Shown in pieces: positions 1 to 10,234 of a stretch of 64,000 nucleotides of DNA (the first letter of the stretch is position 1; the number at the start of each line of letters is the position of its first letter). Made by a program: the position numbers and the translations under genes. This stretch comes from Lineus longissimus (Eukaryota > Nemertea > Pilidiophora > Heteronemertea > Lineidae). The stretch covers positions 6,968,756-7,032,755 of the forward strand of contig NC_088318.1 of the NCBI RefSeq assembly GCF_910592395.1. Reading direction: 5' to 3'. Below the pieces are notes generated by a model. The model did no database searches. It had not been told where the DNA came from and saw only the letters and a program-made list of their open reading frames with translations.

Positions 1-1
1 C

Positions 2-949
2 CCTCGCTTTGACCTTCAGCAGTACACAGACGAAGAATGTCGAGCCTCATTCAGATTTGGAAAAGCTGAAATTCCTCGGCTATGTACGGCACTAGGAATC
101 CCCCAACGTATCGAGTGCAAGGACAGATCCGTGGCATCAGGAATGGAGGGTTTATGCATTTTTTTGTATAGACTGTCTTACCCGAATAGACTCAGTCGCA
201 TGAGGAAAGTGTTTGGACGGCCAAAATCTGTTCTTTCGATTATCGTAAATGAAGTGCTGGATCAGATATTTCGACAACATGGCCGTTTGTTGACGGATTT
301 CAATCAACTGTGGTTGACAGACGGCATCGATGATTTTGCCGATGCTGTTACTAGGAAAGGAGCCGCATTAGACAACGTACGGGGGTTTATCGACGGTACA
401 GTACGTCCAATTTGTCGCCCAGGTCAAAATCAGCGAGAATGCTACAATGGACATAAGAGAGTCCATGCCCTGAAGTTTCAATCTGTGGTAACACCAAATT
501 GTCTCATCGCAAACCTGTACGGACAAATAGAAGGTCGACGTCACGATTCTGCCCTTCTTCGTCTCAGTGGACTTTTGCAACATATAGAACGTTTTGAAAG
601 AGACGGGCAACCGATGTCCTTGTATGGCGATCCTGCCTATCCGATTAGACTTCAACTTATAGGTCCATTCAGAGGTGCAGCCCTCACTCCTTTGGAACAG
701 GAGTTCAACCGTACCATGTCAAAAGTAAGGACGTGTGTAGAGTGGACATTCGGCAAAATTGTCAATTAATTTGCCTTTCTCGATTTCAAGAAAAGTCGGA
801 AGTTACTGCTACAGCCTGTCGGTAAATACCATTGTGTAGCCATCATCCTGACCAACTGCCATACATGTCTTTACGGCTCGGAGACAGGCGATTACTTTGG
901 ACAACAGCCACCCGAACTCGAAGACTACTTGAATGTGCATCAAGGCTAA
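2..949 (+). pseudogene. PIF/Harbinger transposase, 5' truncated by window, one in-frame stop
   Basis: Cut-and-paste DDE transposase of the PIF/Harbinger superfamily (DDE_Tnp_4 type). The frame is open from base 2 to the stop at 947-949, about 315 codons, except for one TAA at 767-769. Reading resumes in the same frame with typical family sequence (FAFLDFKK, LLLQPVGKY, AIILTNCHTCLYG). Candidate catalytic residues are D in FIDGTVRPI, D in GRRHDSALL and E in RTCVEWTFGKI, in the expected order. The N-terminus lies left of the window. The single nonsense codon, sitting two residues after GKIV where the family usually has Glu, points to recent inactivation by one substitution. The convergent accessory gene at 1007-1922 is the usual Harbinger partner. 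Superfamily assignment is confident; activity is not expected. Confidence 0.85.
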
Positions 950-1006
950 ATGGATAGGCCAAAAGAAGAACAAAGATTATTGGTATGTACATGCATGTAT
1001 TCTTAT

Positions 1007-1922
1007 TCAAACCAACCCAATTACATTTGACTTCAAATACACGTTTTTCATTAGGTCTTTTGCATTCTGTTTATTCATCAAAAGTCTGATGATTTCCATC
1101 CTCTCCACCCGCTCTTTTTGTCTTTCTTCCAATTCTTTTCCCATCCTTTCCTCTCTCTTCTCCTCCAAATCCATCTTTCGTTCCATGATTTCCACAATCG
1201 GATCGACCTTTTTCTTCGGCTTTTTTTCTGCGGGCTTAATTTCGGGCACCAATTCGGCTTTTTTTCTGCGGGCTTAATTTCGGGCACCAATTCTGAAGAA
1301 AAAAGAACGTGCAAGAAATAATACTTGAAGATGCACTATGGAGGACTGCACTGTAAAAAGAGTTATGCACCACACCAAAAATTGTCCGCGATATTAGCTC
1401 GAAATTCAGCTATATTTAGTAATCTTCCAGATGCTTACTTGCTTATGAGAGACCACCATAGGTCGGGCCAGAAAAGTGACCCCTTAAGTTAAGGCTTATT
1501 AACAGTATTCTGGTTAGAGTGTGTTTTCCTGACCAACCCGATTTGGTACCCAATAATCAGATTTACAACGGTAATCCTGGAACGCGCTCACTAAAGAGCT
1601 TGTCTGCTACCAACTGTACATATAAAATCAGGAGGATCTTTGCCTCTTCCTACCAGGTTAGAGTTGCCATGTATACATATACTGTAGAACTGTAGCGAGC
1701 ACGTTTGCCCGGTGCTTCTGCATGAGCCGCTGAGGCCTCTCACGAACCGTTCTCGCAGTGACAGAGGCACTACTCCCCGTTTTGACCAGTGCCGTGTTGA
1801 CATTTTCTGCAACTTTGTCCCATAACCCGACCGACTCCAATGGGTTGGTTGCAAGCACCTCCCTGAGCAGCAAAATGTCTGTGGCCGGGGTGAAATGAAT
1901 AATCCTTTTTTTTCTCGTCCAT
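1007..1922 (-). pseudogene. Harbinger Myb/SANT-like accessory gene, two exons, frameshifted
   Basis: Harbinger transposons usually carry a second gene for a Myb/SANT-like DNA-binding protein that partners the transposase. On the minus strand an ATG at 1922-1920 opens an exon whose downstream frame reads FTPATDILLLREVLATNP, then W-x2-VAENVN and TARTVRERPQRLMQKHR, the usual Myb/SANT-like spacing. An A8 run (1906-1913) puts the ATG one base out of frame with this domain. A second exon (about 1292-1007, after a CTTCAG acceptor) encodes a charged coiled coil (MERKMDLEEKREERMGKELE) ending in EIIRLLMNKQN, as in the C-termini of these proteins. A 38-bp tandem duplication at the start of that exon adds a second frame problem. 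It ends 57 bp from the transposase stop, tail to tail. The exon 1 donor is uncertain (near 1683 or 1691). Confidence 0.65.
1217..1292. repeat. 38-bp tandem duplication (2 units)
   Basis: Two copies of a 38-bp unit, 1217-1254 and 1255-1292, lie inside the 5' part of the second accessory exon. Because 38 is not a multiple of three, the duplication shifts the reading frame. Confidence 0.9.
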
Positions 1923-4039
1923 TTTCTGCAAGCATAACGAAATTTAACAAAATATTATGGAAAATGTATAATAGTTGAGGGATGCATAATCAGAATCAAG
2001 CTATACCGACCGCTTTTCTAGGGCACAGACTTTAAACGCGCCTTGGGTGTCAAACCATGCTCACCGCCGAAAAAGTCTCAGTGGCGCACTGATCAACAGA
2101 TACAAATTTGGTTTTGTTCCTTTTCCTACCCCTTTCCTGTTCACAAATCCTCAGTGTTAATTGAAAAATACCTTGAAAGCTCTCGAAAACTAGTAACCCA
2201 GCGCCAAATTCCATATATGTATACTATAGTACCATTGTGTATGCTACTATATTGTTGGAATAGTTTTCCAAAAATCGAGAATCGAATCGAGACAAATCGA
2301 AAATCGAGGAAGTCCAACACGTTTTGGACAAACGCACACTTACCTTTCCGCACGTTGCAGAAGCTCCGCGAGTATGCCACCACAGGCTCGAAACACCTGC
2401 ATTTATACAAAAAGTGATGACCTAATACGCAATAGGCTCACGTAAGGGCCTCTGTTTCTCTCATGCCAAACTGTGATTATTACATACGATACCAGCCATT
2501 GGAAAAGTAGGCTTTAGTTACATGCAAAACCCCCGCGCACCTAAACGTATGTTCTAACGCCCTTGCAGGGGCCTATAACGCGAACAAAAGTTGTTGAGAC
2601 ACACACAAAGCGTCGACGAAGTACGCATAAACGACCGGGACTTTCACGTAAAACGTCCTGCCAAAGGTCTCTATTGACTTCGCGCGACGTACGCGTCATT
2701 TCAACTGTGGTCTTTTTCGAATGGAACTCAAAGAGAGATGAACTCCAGATATTTTTTTCCAAATGACAACTTGAAAAAAACCCGGATTTTTGGAATGATT
2801 TTTACACACATCCTACACTTTCAGAGGAATGCTTTTGGTAAGGCATTTTATTCTTATGCTTCATCATTCGAATTCTCGCAAAATTAATGCTACTTTTGCA
2901 GGTTACAATGTTGCGGCGTAGCATGATTGATAGAATATTTTCGTAATGCATTCGAGACGTGTTCAACTACGGGCGGGGCCGCCGGGAGCCAGACGCCCTC
3001 ACCCGGCCCAGTTCATATTGGTCAAAGATAACTAGGCCTACCTTATTAAATGTTTTTCAAATATTTCAAATATTCAGTAATAGTAGGGCCAGGGCCTATC
3101 GAAATATGATTAATCTTATGAGAATTATGGAGAATCCCTTTATTTTATAATTCCCTTTCAACCCATCCCAGCTGAGAAAATTTTAACCAGTTTAATCCTC
3201 ACATATCAAACTTTTTAACAAAAGATTCCAGCGCAAACTTTCTGCCTCAGTGCAGGCCTCAACCTGTCTGAACTCAAACCATTGGCCTGACTGGGCATCA
3301 TCTGTTGATTGCTACAATGTATCTATTTACGGCATCTAGTTCAGAGAAAAATAAATATTCTCCTCATTACTATTCAAAGAGGCCAGGGAATACCCAGTGA
3401 TGTAATCAGTGGACATTGGGAATCCTTTTAAAAGATTAACTAGAATTTTGAAGTAATAAAACCTGGGCAGGTCGCCTGCCCTTTTTGGAGTGAGAAAAGC
3501 AGGGCAATGTGCCCTGCCCTTTTTTGAGAGATGACTGATTTGCCCTACCTTTTGGAATTTCTGGCTAAAACACAAGGTCACAATAGCTGTGTGTTTGATG
3601 ACATTTTAATATTCTGAGTACTCCTCTAAAGTCATTCAAACTGATGTTGCAATTATAATCTCTTTGATTTATTCCTTTACAGGCATTACAGGCAATGGCA
3701 ACAGGAACCGCTAGCTGAAAAGAAACAGCAAACAGCTCAATGTAGGAAGCCAGAGTTGCAATTGAAAGTATTGGGCGTCACCACAGTGAAGAAGCTGTAG
3801 TGTAAGTTGGAGGGTTTCACATCTTTTCATTGTTCATATTACATCAGTTTTTCCAGTGAGTGTTTGAACTTACTATGTGTTTACTACTAGTATTAGTAAT
3901 TCTCCTCCGGCTTCGCAGAATCCTCCTTGATGTTACTGTATTACCATCTTGAGAGGAGGCACATCATCATTGGCATCAGACAATAATACTATACTGACTA
4001 ACATCATCATTACCGATAAGGATTTTCAATTCATGGGGC
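1923..4039. other. Intergenic, no supported gene
   Basis: No ORF with a recognisable domain or paired splice sites was seen. At 3465-3560 a stretch repeats the words GCCTGCCCTTTTT and GCCCTGCCCTTTTTT. The right end of the Harbinger element probably lies in 1930-2450 but its terminus could not be identified. Confidence 0.4.
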
Positions 4040-4069
4040 AGGCTCATATGGCAAGCGGAGTGTCCAGTA

Positions 4070-5035
4070 ATTAAAAAAACCTAGATTTATTCAAAAAAAC
4101 TTGGTTTTTTACCTAATAAACTAAGTTTATTTGGTAAAAATATAGGTTTTTTTAAAACAACCTTGTTTATTAGCTAATAAACCGAGTTTCTTTAATAAAA
4201 CCAAGTTTTTTTACTTTCTTTCCTGATAAAGTAGGTTTTTTAACAGAAACCATTTTATGCTAAAAAAGCTGCTTTATTACCTAAAAAACTTTGTTTTTTA
4301 CCACATAATCGTATAAAATATAAGTTTCTGTACAGAAATGTCCATTTATTCAATAAAACAAGGTTTATTACCAAAACAACCTAGTTTATTCAAAAAAACT
4401 AAGTTTATTACTAATAAACCTAGTTTTTTAAAAAAAACCTGGTTTATTAGAAAACTTACATTTTTAAACCTCGATCCTACCTACATTGAGTTATCTGGGA
4501 TGAGGTTAGGGTCTCACTAACTAGCTTACAGAGTGCAGTGCAGTGCAGCATTAGTACCACGTGGTGCCGAGGTTGCCCATTCTCGTGCCGATAACATCGC
4601 GGATTTGTGTACATGGGGCGAGGTAGAAAATACAAGTTTCTCGATAGAAAGTAGGTTTTTGCACGCCGTTTGTCCAGTTATTCAAAACAACCTACATTTT
4701 TACAATAAAACCAGGTTTTATTGCAAAAAACTAAGTTGTTTTGTATAAAACCAAGTTTTTTACGTAAAAAGGTAGGTTTATTAGCCATTTGTCCAGTTAT
4801 TGTTAATAAACCAAGATTCTTTGCTATAAAACTAAGTTTATTACCACTGCATGAAAAACTTACATTTTAGGGAATAAAACCAAGTTTATTTGTTAACCTT
4901 GACATTTGTGGATAGAAACAAGGTTTATTAGGTAAAAAACTTGGTTTTATTAAAGAAACTCGGTTTATTAGCTAATAAACAAAGTTGTTTTAAAAAAACC
5001 TATATTTTTTCCAAATAAACTTAGTTTATTAGGTA
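4070..5035. repeat. AT-rich array of ~20-bp-spaced imperfect palindromes
   Basis: About forty variants of the core AAAC-YWRG-GTTT (for example AAACCTAGTTT, AAACTAAGTTT, AAACTTGGTTT) follow one another, joined by TTATT/AATAA spacers. Approximate centres in the first part are 4082, 4102, 4122, 4145, 4165, 4185 and 4205, so spacing is close to 20 bp. Two further units sit at the opposite end (13480-13515). The phrase TGTCCAGTTATT recurs inside the array (about 4670 and 4787), echoing the terminus. It is interrupted by non-repetitive sequence at 4480-4640. Position just inside a transposon end suggests subterminal binding sites. Confidence 0.8.
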
Positions 5036-5261
5036 AATGAAACGGCCAGGGGCCATTGTGCTCACCGTATACATCTTTTAGTAGGCAGGATCATGCTTAG
5101 TTTACAGGTGAATATGGTGAACACAATCAGGCATGAAGACTTTTTTTAGATGTGTATTGATGTCAAGTAATGAGACAGGGCAGTATAAATAAGATTATGA
5201 TCCAACCAATAATTGTCTATGACATCAACAAGATCAATATCGTGTGATTGCTAAGAGTCCC

Positions 5262-6563
5262 TGCAATAAAAATTTCATCGAAAAAAAGTCATTAATAAGC
5301 GAGATATTGCACGTCCTACCTTTTCAGTTTTGACCCCCTGGTGGCCAAATCAAGAATCAGATCAGGCCAAAATTCGGCGTCAGAGATTATCTGATGTAGG
5401 GGGTTACATGTACCAACTTTCAAGTTCATAGCTTCAGCAGTTAAGAAACGTGCCATAGTTACACTCTAATGGCCAATTTAGGCCATTTGACCTCTGTGAC
5501 CTAGAAAAGGAGGTCAAATCCAAAAATCGTAGGACATGTGGTGTATCCTTGCTAGAAGTCCCTGCCATAAAAAATTTATCGAAAACAATTCACTCAAATG
5601 AGCAAGATATTGCACTTCTTACTTTTTCCATTATGGCCCCCTGGTGGCCGAATAAAGAATCAGATCGGGCCAAAATTCGGCATCAGAGGTTATCTGATGT
5701 AGGGGGTTATATGCACCAAGTTTCAAGTTCATAGCTTTAATGGTTAAGAAACGTGCCATAGTTTACACTCTAACGGCCAATTTACGCCATATGACCTCTG
5801 TGACCTTGAAAAGTAGGTCAAATTGAAAACCCGTAAGATATGTGATGTATTCTTCCTAAGAGTACCTACCATAAAAATTTTATCGAAAACAAGTCACTTA
5901 TAAGCGAGATATCACACTTTTTAGATTTCCACTTTTGGCCCCCTGGTGGCAAAGTTGAGAATCAGATCAAACTGAAATTCAGCACCAGAGGCTATGTGAT
6001 ATAGGGGGTTATATGTACTAAGTTTCAAGTTCATAGCTTTAGTGGGTAAGAAACGTGCCATAGTTTACACTCTAATGGCCAATTTACGCCATATGACCTC
6101 TGTGACCTTGAAAACAAGGTCAAATTTAAAACCCCTATAATATAAAATGTATATTTGCTTTGAGTACCTACAACAAAAGTTTTATCGAAAACAAGTCACT
6201 TATAAGCGAGATATCACACTTTTTCGATTTCCACTTTTGACCCCCTGGTGGCAAAGTTGAGGATCAGATCAAACTGAAATTCAGCACCAGAGGCTATGTG
6301 ATATAGGGGGTTATATGTACCAAGTTTCAAGTTCATAGCTTTAGTGCTTAAGAAACGTGCCATAGTTTACACTCTAATGGTCAATTTACGCCATATGACC
6401 TCTGTGACCTTGAAAACAAGGTCAAATTAAAAACCCGTATAATATAAAATGTATATTTGCTATGAGTACCTATAACAAAAGTTTTATCGAAAACAAGTCA
6501 CTAATAAGCGCGATATCACACTTTTTAGATATCGACATTTGGCCCCCTGGTGGCCAAACAGAG
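5262..6563 (+). repeat. ~302-bp tandem units inside copy A
   Basis: The phrase TTTATCGAAAACAAGTCAC and relatives recur at about 5262, 5566, 5870, 6172 and 6474, a period of 301-304 bp. Each unit carries TGACCTCTGTGACCTTGA or a close variant and a CCCCCTGGTGGC box (about 5334, 5638, 5940, 6241, 6543). The last unit is cut by the LINE at 6573. Confidence 0.9.
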
Positions 6564-6583
6564 AATCAGATCGACAAGACAAG

Positions 6584-8239
6584 ATGGCGTTGAGTTCCAC
6601 CGCCACGGCCGGTGGTCTCTTTCCAATTCCAATTCCAATTCCAATTTCCGAGGAGAATAACGGTTTAAGCCAAAATTTAGAGATGGAGAAGGAGACGAAG
6701 AAGACGAAGCAGACGTTGATCATCGGAACAAGTATTGTTAAATATGTGCAAATGTATATTTCGACAGAAGCAAACATCACGTGTGTAAGAGGTGGCAAAA
6801 TGGAGCATGTGATTGAAAAGGTCAAGGTCATGGATCCAGAACAATGGGGGAATCTGGAAAAGCTAATTATCCAGGCCGGTTCAAATGACATAGACAGTCG
6901 TCAACCCATGGCAATTGCTAATAGTTTTCAAGAACTGATAGAGTTAGTGTTAAAAAAATGCAGTACGGCGAACAATTCAAATTGTCAAATTGTTATTTCA
7001 AGTGTGCTTCCAAGACAAAACATTGCTTTTTTTTAAACAAGCAGCAAATGTCAACACGGCAGTCAAGATGGTGTGTGATGAAAACAAAGTGTCGTTCATA
7101 GACAATGACCCATCATTCTTTCTTCAAAGTGGGGAGGTGGACGATGCAGTCTACGAGGATGAGTGCCATATTAATAAAAACATTGGAACGAAAAGACTGC
7201 TCCGCAATTGGGGTTTCAATTTCAGGAAAACACTCAACGATGGCAAGGATGATGGCATTTTCAGTGAAAAAATAGATCAAAAGAACACAGTGAAATGCAA
7301 ATTTAAAAATCCATGGGTATCGGCATCCGACATCATTCTCGGAGTCCCAGATTTCAAATGCATCATCCAATTGGTGAAAAGACCTAACGGGGTCTGGGTG
7401 ATAACAACGGACACGAAGGAAAACTTCGAAGAACTCTTGACAAAAGGCGTGAAACTCTTTGACGAAGTCGTCCATTGTTACGATTTTAACGAGAGTATAA
7501 GACCAGTAAAACAAGTGGATGTCACTGACGTACCGTTTCAAGTAAATGATACAAAGATACACGAGATCCTATCCAGCTTCGGAGAAGTAAAGTCAATAAA
7601 CAGAAAATATCATGAGGGTACACAGATCCTCAACGGTCGTTTAGAAGTGTTTATGTCAGTAAGTGCAAACATCCCAAAGACAATACAGGTGGCAAAAAAC
7701 GTTTTTGTTAGTGTAAGCTACGACAATCAAAGAGATCCATGCAAAAACTGTAAATCGATAACCCACTTCACGAACAGGTGCCCCCACCCAAGGCCTTGTT
7801 ACATATGTAACAGGTGGGCCATAAAGGTCCTGAATGTAGCCAAGCCAAAACTTGTTTCCTATGCGGTAGGAAAGGACACCTCAAGCATCACTGTAGAGAA
7901 CCCCAGCTTGGCCAGGGACCATCCAAGGAGGAGAAGGCCGGAGAGATAGACTCAAATAAACTAAAGTCAGAAATTCATGTACCGGTGGTGACACCAAATG
8001 ACTACAAAACGAAACCTGATGGTGAAAGCAACACGGACATTAGAGACAAACAAACTCTAACTAAGCCTAAATCTAGAATTGCAGAAATCGTGGAAGAGGA
8101 ACTAAAAACACTAAGGAAAAGAAACCGCGAATTAGAAGACGCGAATGCCAGCCTCAGTGCTAGCATGATACTAGGCGAGGAGCCTCAGAAACAGAGCACA
8201 CCTAGTAAACCAAACAATAAAAAAAAGAAAAAACTCTAG
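6584..8239 (+). pseudogene. LINE ORF1: SGNH-esterase-like, RRM-like and three CCHC knuckles; two frameshifts
   Basis: ORF1 proteins bind element RNA and chaperone reverse transcription. The ATG at 6584 (AAGATGGCG) starts the first frame, which ends at 7036. The second frame picks up near 7030 in a T run and continues to about 7815. A third frame continues from about 7815 to the stop at 8239, for roughly 550 codons in all. The N-terminal part shows SGNH hydrolase blocks: GTSIVK (block I), AGSND (block III) and DECHIN (Asp-x-x-His, block V). A probable RRM-like segment around VPFQVNDTKIHEILSSFG is followed by three CX2CX4HX4C knuckles (CKNCKSITHFTNRC, CYICNRWGHKGPEC across the second shift, CFLCGRKGHLKHHC) and a coiled coil (EEELKTLRKRNRELED). 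Both breaks are one-base changes. Confidence 0.75.
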
Positions 8240-9837
8240 TCGTCTTTACGGACTCAGTCATTACAGACCAGCATTTGAGTGGTTACCACTTATCAGACAA
8301 TCATTTCATAAGTGTAGAGATGTATATATTTTATTTTTTTGGAGAGTTTATGCTTGCGTGATGGACATTATATTCTTTTCCAAATCACCATTTACCTGTT
8401 TGTATTTTTATAATGTTTATTGTGTTATGTCATGAAGGTAAAATGTATGTCTTTGGTGGAATTTTGTTTTTTAAAGTACTGAAAGAGGTACAGGTACCAA
8501 TATAAAGAATGGCTAAAACTACACAAGATGGGTTTCTCACTTACAATGTGAGAGGACTAAGAGATCCTAAGAAAAGAACCAAGGTTTACAATTTTGTCAG
8601 TTCACTAAAGTGTGACGTAATATGTTTGCAAGAAACTCATAGCGACAATAGTGTATTGAATAAGTGGGCATCCGAACTCTATCAGTTTGAATGTATATGG
8701 AACAGTAATACCTCCAGAAGAGGGGGTACAGCAATCCTTTTTAATAAGGCATCTGACCCTAGCATAATAGACACCCTTCGATTACATGAAGGTAGAACCA
8801 TCATAGTAGAGGTAGATACAAACAATGAAGATTTTAAAAAGTTGGTCATTGTAAATGTGTATGCCCCGGCAGATGGGGCTAAAGAGCGTGTGAAATACTT
8901 TGAAAAATTGGACACTGATCTTAAGGCTAAACTCAAGAAAATAGATGGTTCTTATAATCTTATGATAACGGGGGATTTTAATTGTGTTGTAGATCCAAGT
9001 GATAAGTCAAATTTCTTTGATATCACTAAAGACCAGTCTAGCAGGTATTTAATGTCTATGATGGGTAAATATAACCTCTTTGACAGTTGGAGGCGGTATA
9101 ATGGTGATATAAGGCAATACACTTGGAGACAACTGGACAAAAAAAATGAAAATAGAAATGTGGCATGTCGTCTTGATAGGTGGTTAATTCAGAACTCACT
9201 CTTGGGAAATGTCATGAAGTGCAATATTTTGCCAAGTGTTTTATCAGATCACCTACCTGTTGTGTTAAAAATGCAACCCTTAAATAATGTAAAACGAGGG
9301 AGAGGGTATTGGAAATTTAATAACAATCTTTTGAAGGATGATCAATTTGTAAAAAAGACCAGAAGGTTATTGATAGAACATAAAAGTATTAAACCACTAA
9401 ATAGGGAATTGATCCATAAGTGGTGGGAAAATGGTAAAGCTAAAATAACAAGAGGCCCAAGGGCCTGGCGCTCAGCTGAAATATATGAACATGGAAAGTA
9501 CCCGATAGATCTCTTTCAACCTCAGTTTTGTCAATATATCAGGCAAACATACCAAAGTAAAAAGACTTTTAAATGGTGACAAATATGCCACTTATTAGTC
9601 AAATCTAAGTGCCTGAGCCAGGCTGACCTTGAAAAGTAGGTCAAATAGAAAGCCCATGTGATATCATGTAAAGGAGACTTATTGTACACCAACCATAAAA
9701 TTCATGTCACTCTGGATACAGCAAAGGCTTTAAAATAGAAAAAAAAAACCAAGATGGCCGCCCACCAAATTATTCAAAAAAGTAAAGAAAATGTATTTAC
9801 AAGTGAAAAAAGTAAAAATTTAAAAAAAAAATTTACC

Positions 9838-9960
9838 TGAAGTGGGATTGAACCCACAACCTTCAGAGTCATACAAGAGCGGGAAATTCAAATCAAGCTT
9901 AAACTAGGTCAACACAGATTTTGGCTCAGTAACGCCAACTGGTAGTATCAATCAAAACTA
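9838..9960 (-). repeat. tRNA-derived SINE remnant (B box)
   Basis: On the minus strand GGTTGTGGGTTCAATCCCAC contains a Pol III B box (GGTTCAATCCC). The expected A box upstream is degenerate. This is a remnant, not a tRNA gene. Confidence 0.4.
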
Positions 9961-10199
9961 CTCTTAGTAGTTTCAAGACCTACATGCATGCGGTCCTTTT
10001 CAACTTTATTTCAAGCTTCTATCTGCTTGAATAAAGCGCCAAAAAATTGTTTTGTGATTTAGGCTTTTTGCCCCCTGGTGGCCAAACTGTTAATCCTGCC
10101 GGACCCACACTTGGTCTATTCAGGAGTCCTGAAGGGTCTAAATGGCTTATAGGGAAAATCTATCGCCTATCCGCCATAGTTTTGAAACGTGCCTGTTTA

Positions 10200-10200
<1 letters not shown>

Positions 10201-10230
<30 letters not shown>

Positions 10231-10234
10231 GACA
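10201..10234. repeat. (GACA)n microsatellite
   Basis: CGGACAGACAGACAGACAGA and onward, about eight GACA units, near the 3' end of copy D. Other copies have a GAC trinucleotide run in the equivalent place. Confidence 0.9.

Noticed and set aside
1007-1314. Plus-strand Phe/Ser-rich open frames
   Set aside because: They are the antisense of the coiled-coil exon of the Harbinger accessory gene.
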